Of a stretch of DNA of 64,000 bases, positions 33,376 to 44,661 are shown piece by piece. Positions within the stretch are counted from its first letter, which is position 1, and each line of letters starts with the position of its first letter. The stretch comes from Triticum aestivum (lineage: Eukaryota; Streptophyta; Magnoliopsida; Poales; Poaceae). The DNA lies in contig NC_057803.1 of assembly GCF_018294505.1 (NCBI RefSeq), positions 687,302,678 to 687,366,677 on the forward strand, given 5' to 3'. The notes under the pieces were generated by a model. That model had not been told where the DNA came from and did not search any database. It saw nothing but the letters and a program-made list of their open reading frames with translations. A program made the translations under genes and the position numbers.

Positions 33376-34594
33376 CTAAAATCAACATAGACAAGCAAAA
33401 TACTATCAGGTACTAAGTTCATGATAAATTTAAGTTCAATTAATCATATTACTTAAGAACTCCCACTTAGATAGACATCCCTCTAATCATCTAAGTGATC
33501 ACGTGATCCAAATCAACTCAACCATGTCTGATCATCGCGTGAGATGGAGTAGTTTTCAATGGTGAACATCACTATGTTAATCATATCTACTATATGATTC
33601 ACGCTCGACCTTTCGGTCTCGGTGTTTCGAGGCCATATCTGCATATGCTAGGCTCGTCAAGTTTAACCTGAGTATTCTGCGTGTGCAAAACTGGCTTGCA
33701 CCCGTTGTAGATGAACGTAAAGCATATCACGCCCGATCATCACGTGGTGTCTCGGCACGACGAACTTTGGCAATGGTGCATACTCAGGGAGAACACTTTT
33801 ACCTTGACATTTTTGAGAGATCATCTTATAATGCTACCGTCAAACAAAGCAGAATAAGATGCATAAAGGATAAACATCACATGCAATCAAATATAAGTGA
33901 TATGATATGGCCATCATCATCTTGTGCTTGTGATCTCCATCTCCGAAGCACCGTCATGATCACCATCGTCACCGGTGCAACACCTTGATCTCCATCGTAG
34001 CATCGTTGTCGTCTCGCCAACTATTGCTTCTACGACTATCGCTACCGCTTAGTGATAAGGCAAAGCAATTACAGGGCGATTGCATTGCATACAATAAAGC
34101 GACAACCATATGGCTCCTGCCAGTTGCCGCTAACTCAGTTACAAAACATGATCATCTCATACAACAAAATATAGCATCATGTATTGACCATATCACATCA
34201 TAACATGCCCTGTAAAAACAAGTTAGACATCCTCTACTTTGTTGTTGCAAATTTTACGTGGCTGCTATGGGCTGAGCAAGAACCGTTCTTCCTACGCATC
34301 AAAACCACAACGATAGTTCATCAAGTTAGTACTGTTTTAACCTTCACAAGGACCGGGCGTAGCCACACTCGGTTCAACTAAAGTTGGAGAAACTGACACC
34401 CGCCAGCCACCTATGTACAAAGCACGTCAGTAGAACTAGTCTCGTGTAAGCGTACGCGTAATGTCGGTCTGGGCCACTTCATCCAACAATACCGCTGAAT
34501 CAAAGTATGACATGCTGGTAAGCAGTATGACTTGTATCGCCCATCACTCACTTGTGTTCAACTCGTGCATATAACATCTACGCATAAAACCAGG
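33376..34594 (-). other. C2 leader between primer site and gag
   Basis: Untranslated leader of C2. It corresponds to 22445-23949 of A1 in reverse, including the GACGAGCCTAGCAT-type motif (about 33650). No gene is visible. Confidence 0.7.
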
Positions 34595-34606
34595 CTCTGA
34601 TGCCAC

Positions 34607-36328
34607 TGTTGGGGAATGTAGTAATTTCAAAAAAAATCCTACGCACACACAGGATCATGGTGATGCATAGCAACGAGAGAGGAGAGTGTGTCTATGTACC
34701 CTCATAGACCGAATGCGAAAGCGTTAGCACAACGCGGTTGATGTAGTCATACGTCTTCACGATCCGACTGATTCAAGTACCGAACACACGGCACCTCCGA
34801 GTTCTGCACACGTTCAACTCAATGATGTCCCACGAGCTTCGATCCAGCAAAGCTTCACAGGAGAGTTTCGTCAGCATGACGGTGTGGTTACAGTGATGAT
34901 GATGCTACCGACGCAGGGTTTCACCTAAGCACCGCTATGATATGATCGAGGTGGATTATGGTGGAGGGGGGCATCGCACACGGCTAAGAGATCAATGGTC
35001 AATTGTTGTGTCTATGGGGTGCCCCTGCCCCCGTATATAAAGGAGCAAGGGGGAGGGCGCGGCCGGCCAGGGAGAGGCGCGCCAAGGGGAGTCCTACTCC
35101 CACCGGGAATAGGATTCCCCCCTTTCCAACTTGGAGTAGGAGAGGGAAGGAAGAGGAAGGAGGGAGGAAGGAAAGGGGGCCGGCCCCCTCCCAATTCGGA
35201 TTGGGCTTGGGGGCGCGCCACCTCCCTTGCTCCTTTCCCCTCCTTTCCACTAAAACCCAATAAGGCCCATATACCTCCCGGGGGGTTCCGATAACCTCCC
35301 GATACTCCGGTATATTCCCGATCTCACCCGGAACCATTCCGGTATCCAAATATAGTCATTCAATATATCGATCTTTACGTCTCGGCCATTTCGAGACTCC
35401 TCGTCATGGCCGTGATCATATCTGGGAGTCCGAACTACCTTCGGTACATCAAAACACAAAAACTCATAATACCGATCGTCACCGAACTTTAAGCGTGCGG
35501 ACCCTACGGGTTCGAGAACTATGTAGACATGACTGAGAGACGTCTCCGGTCAATAACCAATAGCGGGACCTAGATGCTCATATTGGTTCCTACATATTCT
35601 ACGAAGATCTTTATCGGTCAAACCGCATAACAACATACGTTGTTCCCTTTGTCATCGGTATGTTACTTGCCCGAGATTCGATCATCGATATCTCAATACC
35701 TAGTTTAATATCGTTACTGGCAAGTCTCTTTACTCATTCCGTAATACATCATCCCGCAACTAACTCATTAGTTACAATGCTTGCAAGGCTTATAGTGATG
35801 TGCATTACCGAGTGGGCCCAGAGATACCTCTCCAATAATCGGAGTGACAAATCCTAATCTCGAAATACACCAACTCAACAAGAACCTTCGGAGACACCTA
35901 TGGAGCACCTTTATAATCACCCAGTTACGTTGTGACGTTTGGTAGCACACAAAGTGTTCCTCCGGTAAACGGGAGTTGCATAATCTCATAGTCATAGGAA
36001 CATGTATAAGTCATGAAGAAAGCAATAGCAACATACTAAACGGTCAAGTGCTAAGCTAACGGAATGGGTCAAGTCAATCACATCATTCTCCTAATGATGT
36101 GATCCCGTTAATCAAATGACAACTCATGTCTATGGTTAGGAAACATAACCATCTTTGATAAATGAGCTAGTCAAGTAGAGGCATACTAGTGACACTCTGT
36201 TTGTCTATATATTCACACCTGTATCATGTTTTCGGTTAATACAATTCTAGCATGAATAATAAACATTTATCATGATATAAGGAAATAAATAATAACTTTA
36301 TTATTGCCTCTAGGGCATATTTCCTTCA
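34607..36328 (-). mobile_element. 5' LTR of C2 with Met-tRNA primer site
   Basis: 1722 bp, minus-strand start TGAAGGAAATATGCCC and end CCCCAACA. The primer site TGGCATCAGAGC follows on the minus strand (34606-34595). A TATATA box is visible on the minus strand near 35030-35040, just after a GC-rich segment. The LTR is diverged from those of A1 and represents another subgroup of the Angela/WIS/BARE family. Confidence 0.9.
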
Positions 36329-36884
36329 CTAATCTCACACTACGATGCATGTGGGCCTGCTGGGCTTTCTGCGGGCCTGAATCATGGCCCATGGATGAGT
36401 TTCTAGTCGTATTCAGGCCGTGGTGGCCCAATAGGTGGCATTTTTTTATTTTTTCCCAGTTTTTTGTTTTCTTTTTTGCTTTATTTACTTTATTTTGTTT
36501 CTACATACAACAAAATACTTATTGTTGCTATTTTATTTTATTTTGTTTCTACTTATTTATTAAAGTTTATTTTGTTTCTAACAAAAGAAATCTTTATGAT
36601 AATTCTTTTTTCTATTAAAGTTTCTAACAAAAAAAGTTCTTTATGAAAATTCTTTTTTCTTGTAATGTTTTGAACAGAAAATACTTTGATCATTTTAGTT
36701 GCATAAATTTTATATAATTTTAGTTTCAACAATACTAGAGGTTTATAAAACTTTTTAGTTGATTCTTTTTGCTATTAGAGTTTCATTAAAGTTTCTAGTT
36801 CATTCTTTTTTCTATTAGAGTTTCATTAAAGTTTTCTAGTTTATTATTTTTGCTATTAAAGTTTCATAAAAGTTTTTCATGCAT

Positions 36885-37440
36885 TTCCTGATTTTTTTTA
36901 GCTATAAGACCCTGAAATTCAAAAGCATTTCAAATGAACTCTGAAAAGGTTGAAAGTTGGCATGGTATCATCATTTCACCCACATAGCATGTGCTAAAAA
37001 GTTGAGAGGGTTACGGCAAAAACTAGATGCACTTCGTGTACAAAATGGACAATCTCTTTCGAAGTATCAGGGTTTCAGACAAAAACTCGTCTGTTACAAA
37101 GGGATTTCATTTTTTTGAACTTATTTGAACTCCAGACTTTTTGTGTGTTCAAAATGCACCATTCAAAGCCACATCATCAATTTTTTATCCTTTTATGACT
37201 TTATTTGTTATTTTTTATGCATTTACTGATTTTTTTGAGCTATAAGACCCTGAAACTCAAAAGCATTTCAAATGAACTCTGAAAAGGTTGAAAGTTGACA
37301 TGGTATCATCATTTCACCCACATAGCATGTGCTAAAAAGTTGAGAGGGTTATGGCAAAAACTAGATGCACTTCGTGTACAAAACGGACAATCTCTTTCGT
37401 AGTATCAGGGTTTCAGACAAAAACTCATATGTTACATAGT
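36885..37440. repeat. Direct repeat of about 225 bp in the CACTA element
   Basis: Two copies, near 36885-37110 and 37215-37440, share GAGCTATAAGACCCTGAAA-like starts, CATTTCAAATGAACTCTGAA, ACCCACATAGCATGTGCTAA and CTAGATGCACTTCGTGTACA with few mismatches, period about 330 bp. Confidence 0.9.
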
Positions 37441-37495
37441 TCTCATTGAACAACATATAGCTCTCCAGAGCATCTAGTGAAACCATACATTGAAA

Positions 37496-37726
37496 CTATC
37501 TAAAACCTTTCAATGCAACAACAAATGCAATCATAATGACAACTAAGGTAACAATTGATCTAACGGCATAATAATACCAAGCCTCGGTATGAATGCCATA
37601 TTTTCTAATCTTTTTAATCTTCAACCGCATTAAATCCATCTTGATCTTGTGATCATCGACGACATCCGCAACATGCAACTCCAATATCATCTTCTCCTCC
37701 TCAATTTTTTTTATTTTTTCCTTCAA
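37496..37726 (-). CDS. Small ORF of the CACTA element with one membrane segment
   Basis: 76 codons. The N-terminal half is charged and heptad-like (MKEKIKKIEEEKMILELHV; DLMRLKIKKIRKYGIH). The C-terminal half is a hydrophobic stretch (IVTLVVIMIAFVVALKGF) that could cross a membrane once. Similar short proteins are common next to Triticeae CACTA elements in my recollection, but I do not know a function. It may be the last exon of a longer element gene, since a CT/AG-rich stretch with possible splice sites lies just upstream (37727-37810). A second frame at 37842-38135 (minus) may hold the first exon (FIAVDRLRRSRRRHHRGEP). No transposase motif is present. Confidence 0.4.
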   Translation of the reverse strand: MKEKIKKIEEEKMILELHVADVVDDHKIKMDLMRLKIKKIRKYGIHTEAWYYYAVRSIVTLVVIMIAFVVALKGFR

Positions 37727-38599
37727 GTAATTGTTTTCTTCTTCAACTAAATTTAAGCTCTCGACAATAGGGTCGGTTGGAATTTCCGGTTCAACTACCT
37801 CCTAGATAAAAAAATCTATGTCACGTTGGTCGGCATAATTGTCATAAATAATAAATGAACCAAATAGTTATAAAAGATAATATATACCACATCCGAATCA
37901 TAGCCAGAGCAAGGGCCAACGGGGGCGGATACCAAAACCATCGCACTATATAATAACAAACAATAATAAAATTAAGAAAATTAGACAAGTATCTATCTAA
38001 AGTAATAATTTTTCCTTTCAGAAAGAAGATAAGAACAAGAGGCTCACCACGATGGTGCCGGCGACGAGATCGGCGCAGGCGATCGACGGCGATGAAGACG
38101 GAGACGGGACATGACGGACCGCTAAACGTAGACAAATCTCCGGGAAAATGGGGCTTGAAGGTCGAGCTTCGAGAGGAGAAAGCTTAACAAGTGTGGCTCG
38201 GGCATTTTATCGAACACCTCATGTGTATAGGAGGTGAGCTAGAGCACCACAAAGCTCTCCCCTTGCCGGCCAGAAAAAACAGAGCACTGTGGAGTGCTCT
38301 TCCGCAACGATGGGATATATATAGCCACCTCATTGGTCCCGGTTCGTGGCTGGAACCGGGACTAAATGCCACCCTTCTGTCCCGATTCTAGACACGAACC
38401 GGGACCAATGGCTGTCGGCCAGGAGTGAGGCCCATTGGTCTGGTTCGTGCCTAGAACCGGGGCAAATGTCTCCCGAGGCCCGGCCGGGCCCCTGGGCGCA
38501 CGAACCGGGACGTATGCCCGTCATGGGTCCCAGTTCTTGACTGAACCGGGACTAATGGGCTGGCCAGGCTCCAACCAAAGCCCTGTTTTCTACTAGTGA

Positions 38600-38755
38600 G
38601 AACAAGCTTACTCCGACTGGATGCGAAAGCACGGAGGCAACATTGTTGACAGTGGCAAGGTTGGAGGTGTCAAGGTGGATCTTCAGTTTGGGCTAAAGCT
38701 GAAGAATTTCAACATCTTCGCCCAGTTCATCGCCATTGTTGTGCTCTGGCGTTAG
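38600..38755 (+). pseudogene. Exon-like gene fragment beside the CACTA end
   Basis: Starting one base after the CACTA terminus, an open frame of 51 codons ends in TAG at 38753-38755: EQAYSDWMRKHGGNIVDSGK, then VGGVKVDLQFGLKLKNFNIF, then AQFIAIVVLWR. Composition looks like real protein: alternating hydrophobic and polar residues and a hydrophobic C-terminus. I do not recognise the family. It may be the last exon of a host gene broken or carried by the CACTA element. There is no start codon or upstream exon in the window. Confidence 0.4.
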
Positions 38756-38759
38756 TGTG

Positions 38760-40139
38760 CTAGGTGTGGGTAAGTTCACCAACTAGGGTACAAGGTAGGC
38801 ATTCAAAAAAAACTAGGGTACAAGGTAAGCACAACATGTACGCCGTATGCAACCAAATGCCGTGTTCATGTGCCGCTTGGGCCAATGCAGGCAACCAAAC
38901 AAAGTGCACTTGCGTATTACGTAATGCAGGGACACTAGATACAGGCAACCAAACAACTTGCAGATGGCGTATTAGGGCTTGTTGTTGCTCAACCAGACTG
39001 GGTTGGGAAGTGTATGCAATGCAGGAACTGTAGCAAACGGCAACCAAACACGCCCCTAACGCATGCGCACGTGCTAGTACTTGTATGCACCAAGTCCTGA
39101 TGCATGCATTGCTATCTAGGTCCTGATGCATGCATTCCTAGCTAAGCCACGCATGCATTACTAGCTAAGCCACGCATGAACCCCATGCTCTTCGGCCAAA
39201 AGATGACCGAAGTGTGGTCTTCGGCCTAGAGAAAACCAAAAATAGTCTTCGGGCACTAGGAAACCGAAGAGCCTACTTCGGCCAGGTGCTGACGAAAAAG
39301 TTGGTCTTTCGCTTAATAGAGGCTAACGGGGTCATAGTTCTGCAAATAACACATTAGGTCATATAGTTTCCAAATTCACTATAAAAACATTATGGTTTAA
39401 ACAAATAAAAAAGGAAACCATAAAGAAAAGGCCCACACGTGGTATTACAACATGGTTCAATGTCTAAACCAACAAGAACACATATAAATCTCCTCGCCAA
39501 AAAAAGGAACACATATAGATCTAGTTTCACAAAGGAAAAAAAATGCCGATGACAACTATGTGTGAGCGCAAGAAAAACATTAAAAAGCCCACATGAGATA
39601 TTATATTTCGACAAAAAAGCCCGGGGCAGGACTACAACAACAACACACAGGCTTAGAAGCCTGCCCAAAAACAAGAGAGATGACACACATTAACAAAATT
39701 ACGGCACCTAATCCGATGCCCCTTGGTGTTAGCAATTCCCCTTTTTAGACCCAATCTATGCTTAAAGAGACTACAACTTGGTTAGTAATGCCCTAACGAA
39801 CAAGGAGATGTACAATTATAGTTTCATGGAGAAAGAACATTTCTGAACGTAACAATACATAATGAAGGAAAAATAAAGTATAAAAAGAAGGAAACAATGC
39901 CGGAAAAGACAAAACAAAAATAGAAACAAGAACAAAGAGAAAGTATCAGTGCCCAGGTTCAAACTAGAAGTCTAGAACTAGTGCCGGCATGTATGCCCGA
40001 TAGAATATGCTCAATAATATTATCAGTTAGTTGGAGAGAGTGCACATGTGTAAGTGGCCATGTTTATGAGAGCCAGTTAATCACCGTGATCTTTTCCATA
40101 TGTTAACCAGGCTGCAAAACTTGACAAACTGTGTCCAGT
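38760..40139. other. Intergenic DNA with MITE-like and short tandem repeats
   Basis: 38770-39055 has three GGTTGC/GCAACCAAAC words and ends AACCAAACACGCCCCTAA, as in Tourist/Harbinger-like MITEs, but I cannot define both ends. 39095-39180 repeats TAGCTAAGCCACGCATG. 39185-39310 has a CTTCGGCC/GGCCGAAG-rich segment that looks like another small inverted-repeat element. 39390-39960 is AT/A-rich with no recognisable gene. Confidence 0.4.
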
Positions 40140-40323
40140 GATGTCTACGAGGGCCATAAATTCAGTTATTGATGCCCGAGTTGTTCCGGAGGAATATTGC
40201 ACAAAGTACCTTAAGATTGGTGCAAGTTCTATTGTCTTATCCAGGAATGTATTCATTGGGATTAGGGAATACATGGTTAAGTTAATTTTAAGTATTCTGG
40301 TAGCTCTTTGAGCATTAGAATTA

Positions 40324-40560
40324 CTCCCTCCTTCCATCTATATAGGGCCTAATGCGTTTTTCAAGACCGCCTTTGACTATTGATAAAATTAATACTACAT
40401 GACATGCATAATGTGAAAATTATATCATTGAAAGCTCCTTTCACATACGAATTTGATGATGTGCTTTGTGTAAGTTGCATGTCATATATTATTGCTCTAA
40501 CATTTGGTCAAAGTTAGCCTTGAAAAACGCATTAGGCCCTATATAGATGGAAGGAGGGAG
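40324..40560. mobile_element. Stowaway-type MITE, 237 bp, TSD TA
   Basis: Terminal inverted repeats of about 40 bp (CTCCCTCCTTCCATCTATAT... and its inverse ending ATATAGATGGAAGGAGGGAG), flanked by TA at 40322-40323 and 40561-40562. Typical Stowaway (Tc1/mariner-derived). Absent from block B. Confidence 0.93.
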
Positions 40561-40831
40561 TATTGTATATTCTACAGTTTGTTCTTGATGGGACGGGAGG
40601 TGCTATTATGGTGTATTGAATGATAGGACATACTTCTTCGTTGTCTGGCTGAGGGATGTGCAAACAAATCATTCCATCTTGGCAAGCTAAATTTAGGTGA
40701 CAGTGAAAAAGATCTACTGTTGGCACAAAGAGAAGTGGTGACAGTGGATCACCTTGATGAACATCTCAGGTGCAGAGGAACAGATAGCTAGGGGATCCAT
40801 TGAGTAGGATTAAGGAGGACCCTGAATTATA

Positions 40832-40883
40832 CTCCATCCGTCCCATAATATAAGAGTTCTCTTATATTATGGGACGGAGGGAG
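40832..40883. mobile_element. Minimal 52 bp Stowaway fold-back
   Basis: CTCCATCCGTCCCATAATAT...ATATTATGGGACGGAGGGAG is an almost perfect palindrome with hardly any loop, flanked by TA (40830-40831, 40884-40885). It is the terminal inverted repeats of a Stowaway MITE with nearly the whole centre lost. Confidence 0.88.
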
Positions 40884-41223
40884 TACGTATTAGAATCATA
40901 TACAAGTTCCTTTAAAAAAAAGGAGAATCAAATAGTAAATACAACTATATGTTGGACACGGAAGATACACTTTATTGTGGCTGCGCTGTGGCTGCAGTGG
41001 CAACAATGCACCATTCTGTATACCTGGCATACCTATAGAAAGGGGAGAAAGTTTGATGATTCTATCTTTTTCAAGCAATCTAGTGAAGGAAGAAAGTTTG
41101 TGCACAAATTTGTTATGGAATTCTCACGTAAGTTGAAAAATCATGATTTTCTACTTTGTATTCAGAAATGGCATGTTACACTCTCCATATTTCCTAGCTT
41201 TCTATTAGCATATTCCAAATAAT

Positions 41224-41538
41224 TTGAAATCAAAACATTACACCCTCCGTATCAAGATCTTTATGTGGTTCGTCCACAAAGGAGTCATCTTGATCAAAGA
41301 TAATCTGACGAAAAGGAATTGGGTTGGTAATTCCAGGTGCTGTTTTTGTGATCAAAGCGAAATGATTAAACACCTCTTTCTCGAGTCTCCACTTGCAAAA
41401 TTATTATGGAGATCTATTCATATAGCTTTCAACATTCATCCTCCAATGAGCATAAACACGTTATTTGGGACGTGGCTTAATGGAGTAGACATACACATAG
41501 CTAAACATATTCGGATATGGATGTGTGCATTACTATGA
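41224..41538 (+). pseudogene. LINE ORF2 C-terminal zinc-binding (zf-RVT) fragment
   Basis: The frame contains RIKIFMWFVHKGVILIKDNL, KRNWVGNSRCCFCDQSE, IKHLFLESPLAKLLWRSIH and FGTWLNG. This is the reverse-transcriptase zinc-binding module (zf-RVT, PF13966) found at the C-terminus of plant LINE ORF2. The Cys-Cys-His set is partly visible (CCFC, H), and the final Cys of the usual LFLEC is Ser. The first few codons belong to flanking target DNA, so the start is not real. The frame ends at TGA 41536-41538, and decayed LINE 3' sequence follows. Confidence 0.87.
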
Positions 41539-41955
41539 GCTATATGGAACACTAGAAATGATATGATTTTTAATGGTGCAAAATCCACTAATTTTTTGCA
41601 TGTTATCTACAAAGCTACAGCCTGAATCCGTATGTGGTCGTTACTCACTCACCCGGACTACAGAGGGCATATGGTTACTGGGTGCAACAGTTGGGAGACG
41701 ATAGCACGGGTTATCTTCAGCCGATTTGGATGGCGAGATAATAATAGGCTAGGTGTGTAGGCATCATAGTCTGTTCTTTCTCGCCGGATGTGGCGCTTCA
41801 TTGCCGGATGTGGTGCTTTACATTTTTATTTTCTCCTTTTTATTTGCTCGGATTTTGAGCATCCTCGAATGCTAAGACTTTGTTATGATTTTAATAATAT
41901 GGCTGCATGCATCGACTGATGGAGAGACCGAAGGTAATCCTCTTTTTCAAAAAAA
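41233..41955 (+). mobile_element. 5'-truncated LINE with 12 bp TSD
   Basis: Flanked by AATTTGAAATCA at 41221-41232 and 41956-41967. The 3' end has the GCATC...GAGAGACCG..CCTCTTTTTC tail and an A-run just before the second duplication. The 5' end begins inside the last part of the ORF, a normal target-primed truncation. Block B has the empty site (ATTAAAATGAGTTGAACTAG near 49230). Confidence 0.88.
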
Positions 41956-42706
41956 AATTTGAAATCAGGTTCCGCGTTAACAGCGTGGATTCCACATTGC
42001 TACCGTGCTGAAAGAGCTAAATACCACACAGGTGCGTAGGCCAAGTTCCATGCATATGGAGCTAGAATAGCTTCCTACCTTTGTTATCTTTGACACAGCG
42101 TCCTTTTTGGGTTGTAATCATCAGAAATTATTTGTATGCAGTAGTTTGTATTTGTAGAATTGGCATGTGATTTTTTTCACGAAGAATTCACTTGTACAGT
42201 AGTATTTATTAGTAGAAAATTATCCTTGATACAGATCTCTTGGAAAGATTGTTGTGTTTATCCTATATCAATATGTAAATTGTAATCATGCTCTGCTTGG
42301 ATCAAATTCACGCGGTATTGGATCATATATGCAATTCAAGAAGACCTAACACTGCAGTCCTACATTTTTCTTCTTCCTATTTGCGAATCAAACAAGATAT
42401 AAGTAGAACATGCATGCCTGTGTGTATATCAGGCGGGATATAGCATATAGTATATATTTGATATACATCGAATCATCTATCTACTCTTGTTGTTGTTACG
42501 GTAAAATAAATATATATACATTCAGTTACGAACAAGCAGCAGAAGATGAGAATAGCAATAATGACATTAAGCAGCAAAAGAACTGAAGCGATGCTAGCTA
42601 GGAAGCTCATGTATATATCATCGATAAATCATGCATGTATATAGATGAGTGCGTTCCTTATGCGTCGGTATGTGTATGAGTTGCACTAGCGGTACCGTGC
42701 GAGTGA

Positions 42707-43252
42707 TCAGTTCCTAGGACGAGGCCCGAGCCTGAGCTCCAAGTCCAGCTTCCTCTCCGGCAGCTCACCGTCCTGCCACCACTCTGACGGCCCTTCCAGC
42801 GCGCGGCCGCTCCCATGGCACCGAAGGCTCAGTTGCAGGTCACGATCATCAGTGCCGTCGTCCGCACCGAACAGGCTCAGCTCCCTCGGGGTAGGGCTAC
42901 CACGGCTCACGGCCTCCTCTTTCACTCTGCCGCCGGTGTTCCGGGCGTAGTACAACATGGAGAAGCCCCCGCTGCTCACCGGCGGCGCTGGGGGATACAC
43001 CAAGGTGCACTCTGTCGGGAGGCGGACGGGCTTGGCGCGGTCGCGGCGGTGGACGTTCATGTGCCCGCCCAGCGCCTGCGCCGTGGTGAACCCGCGCTTG
43101 CAGAACACGCACCCGTAGTACGGCCGGGCGCTAGGGGGCGACACGGCTGCCGCGTCGACGTCGCCGTGCCGAGCTGCAGCCACCGCCGGGCTGTGCGATC
43201 TCACGGCCGCCTCCTCCTCGCTCGACGCCGCTTTGCTGTTGCCACTCTCCAT
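42707..43252 (-). CDS. Single C2H2 zinc-finger transcriptional repressor with EAR motifs (gene 1)
   Basis: Single exon, 181 residues. The zinc finger is C48-x2-C51-x12-H64-x3-H68 with the plant-specific QALGGH at 59-64, followed by NVHRRDRAK. It has LxLxL-type EAR motifs at 139-143 (LQLSL) and 169-175 (LDLELRL) near the C-terminus, a layout of the SUPERMAN/TAC1-like one-finger class. Family members bind DNA in the nucleus and recruit TOPLESS-type co-repressors through EAR motifs. The start ATG gives MESG, shared with gene 2. A TATA-like GATATA lies about 110 bp upstream (43361-43366). The wheat awn inhibitor at B1 (ALI-1) is a C2H2/EAR repressor of this general kind; whether this pair is that locus cannot be told here. 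Intact, and highly GC-rich as usual for such grass genes. Confidence 0.9.
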   Translation of the reverse strand: MESGNSKAASSEEEAAVRSHSPAVAAARHGDVDAAAVSPPSARPYYGCVFCKRGFTTAQALGGHMNVHRRDRAKPVRLPTECTLVYPPAPPVSSGGFSMLYYARNTGGRVKEEAVSRGSPTPRELSLFGADDGTDDRDLQLSLRCHGSGRALEGPSEWWQDGELPERKLDLELRLGPRPRN

Positions 43253-43359
43253 GTTGCAAGCCAGCTACGACGATCTGCCGAATCTGGGATGACAAATTCG
43301 ATCGATTGAAGGGTTTGGCGATCGAAGATCTTCGAGGTTGTGTGCAAGACCGGGCCGGG

Positions 43360-43366
43360 CTATATC
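43360..43366 (-). promoter_or_regulatory. Probable TATA box of C2H2 gene 1
   Basis: Minus-strand GATATAG directly downstream of a CCGGGC-rich stretch. It lies at the same place relative to the start codon as the TATATTA of gene 2 (about 50518-50524). Conservation between the duplicates supports it. Confidence 0.5.
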
Positions 43367-43609
43367 AGAGCTTGGGAGGACAGCGACAGAGAGACTGGGA
43401 TTGGCGGGGAGCATTACTATTGTTTTTGACAGCAGCTTTGGGAATAAAAGACTGCCACGGCCGGCCGGCAGCTAGACCTCGCTATTCGTCGATGACTCTG
43501 CCCTAGCTGTACGCATGCTGTGCAACACGGATGGATGTGGAGCTGCTTCAGACTGAAGTATCCTCTTGCGCAAAATATAATAATAGTACGTACGTACATC
43601 ATCGCTGAT

Positions 43610-44435
43610 GTGTCCTTTGAAATTTTATTTTGGACTGTTTGCATCAGTAATACTACACGTACAAATAAGTTACGGGGTTTTACAAAGAGGGTTACCTTGA
43701 TTGGTCAACAGATAGAGGCAGCCCACATCTCTGAAAATCAGGAAGAAGGGTAAATTTGTGATTGGTTAATAGATGGAAAAAGTTTGTAAACTCATGTATT
43801 TGTTTGCATGTCTAGCATTTTTGTTGTTTGCATATATAACATGACCTGGTGTGTGGGTGTGCCAGGCCCGGCTACACCTTGTGATTTTGACCAAGTATGC
43901 AGGCCTGGCGGGTGCCCCTCCCTGCTAGCATCTATAGGCTGTCACAAATCTACTAATTACAGCTGAGATTCCTTCACTTGATGATATTTCAAATTTTATG
44001 AATTTACGCCATGGACTATTGAAGATCCTTTTTTTATGGACCCCAATAGCCAGTGAATGGTCATTGTGAGGGATGGCATTTGCGAACATTTTTGCTAGCA
44101 GTTTCTTTAGAGACGCATGAGAATTTCTTCAGAGACACATGGTAGTTTCTTGAAAGAAGGAAAATTTGCAGCAAAAACGGGCAGAATTGACATCTGCTGC
44201 CACCTAAAAATGCCATCAAGAAAATGTTAGCTTGCCATCCCCCTCCCAGGGAATGTTTTTTATAGCATGGGAGAGTATTGGTAAAAACTATCCCATTATA
44301 TGAGATTGCTCTCTAGTAGGGTCAAAGCACATTGTACTGGTTTGGTGTATATATATGGATCTCTATATTTACACACTCAGCTGGGTGCAGCTGCTATAGT
44401 GCTTCTCGTGTTAAGTTGCTGTCATACCATTGAAT
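43610..44435. other. Block A-specific intergenic segment
   Basis: About 800 bp with no counterpart in block B. It contains TACGTACGTAC near 43588 and two TTTCTT.AGAGACRCATG segments around 44105-44150. No terminal repeats or target duplication could be defined and no gene is visible. It may be an insertion in A or a deletion in B. Confidence 0.45.
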
Positions 44436-44661
44436 CAGCCTTGCCTAGGATCGATGGAACTAATTAAACTATCACACATAAACCCTTGGTTAACTCTCCA
44501 GCTAAAATAATCTTTGATTGTTAAGCATGTACGGGAAGATGGATACAAGGTTAATACAGCTATCCTTCGTAGTAAATTCACATGCCATGGTTCTTCTTTT
44601 AATATATACACATGTTTCTTGAATAAAAGTCCCTGGGCTCCACTCACGTCTCGAGGGGCTT

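Larger units (their letters stand above)
19875..36328 (-). mobile_element. Angela/WIS-like Copia element, host of the nest (C2)
   Basis: Reading right to left, the 5' LTR (36328-34607) is followed by a primer site matching initiator Met-tRNA (TGGCATCAGAGC) at 34606-34595. Then come gag, protease, integrase and RT, cut at 19875 by the Gypsy element G1. The 3' LTR must lie left of the window. Insertions at 20650-29325 and 29771-31591 interrupt it. The 5' LTR starts TGAAGGAAATATGCCC on the minus strand and ends CCCCAACA, the hallmark of the Angela/WIS/BARE group. The sequence right of 36328 is CACTA transposon DNA, so this Copia inserted into that transposon. Confidence 0.9.
36329..38598. mobile_element. 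CACTA transposon, right part with terminal inverted repeat
   Basis: The right end is CCCTGTTTTCTACTAGTG (38581-38598), the inverse of the CACTAGTAGAAAACAGGG terminus typical of grass CACTA elements. Subterminal repeats built on GGTCCCGGTTCGTG/CTAGAACCGGGAC occupy about 38325-38560 in both orientations. The interior is AT-rich with a direct repeat (36885-37110 and 37215-37440). No transposase is visible. The left end is not in the window because the Copia element C2 begins at 36328. The CACTA at 36327-36331 is a chance overlap with the LTR end. Confidence 0.88.
40140..44575. repeat. Segmental duplication, block A (with C2H2 gene 1)
   Basis: Shares ordered, diverged similarity with block B (47185-50960). 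Matches include GGTGCAAGTTCTATTGTCT (40220) with GGTGCAAATGCTATTGTCT (47262), GTGTATTGAATGATAGGACA with GTGTATTGAATGACAGGAAA, GGTTCCGCGTTAACAGCG with GTGTTCCGCATTAAGAAC, the whole C2H2 gene, its promoter, and the far upstream ATCACACATAAACCCTTG (44472 and 50869). Block A carries a Stowaway, a mini-Stowaway, a LINE and about 800 bp at 43610-44435 that block B lacks. Confidence 0.9.

Noticed and set aside
36327..36331. CACTA as a possible left terminus of the CACTA transposon
   Set aside because: The first two bases belong to the Copia LTR end, and the following bases do not match the right-end inverted repeat.
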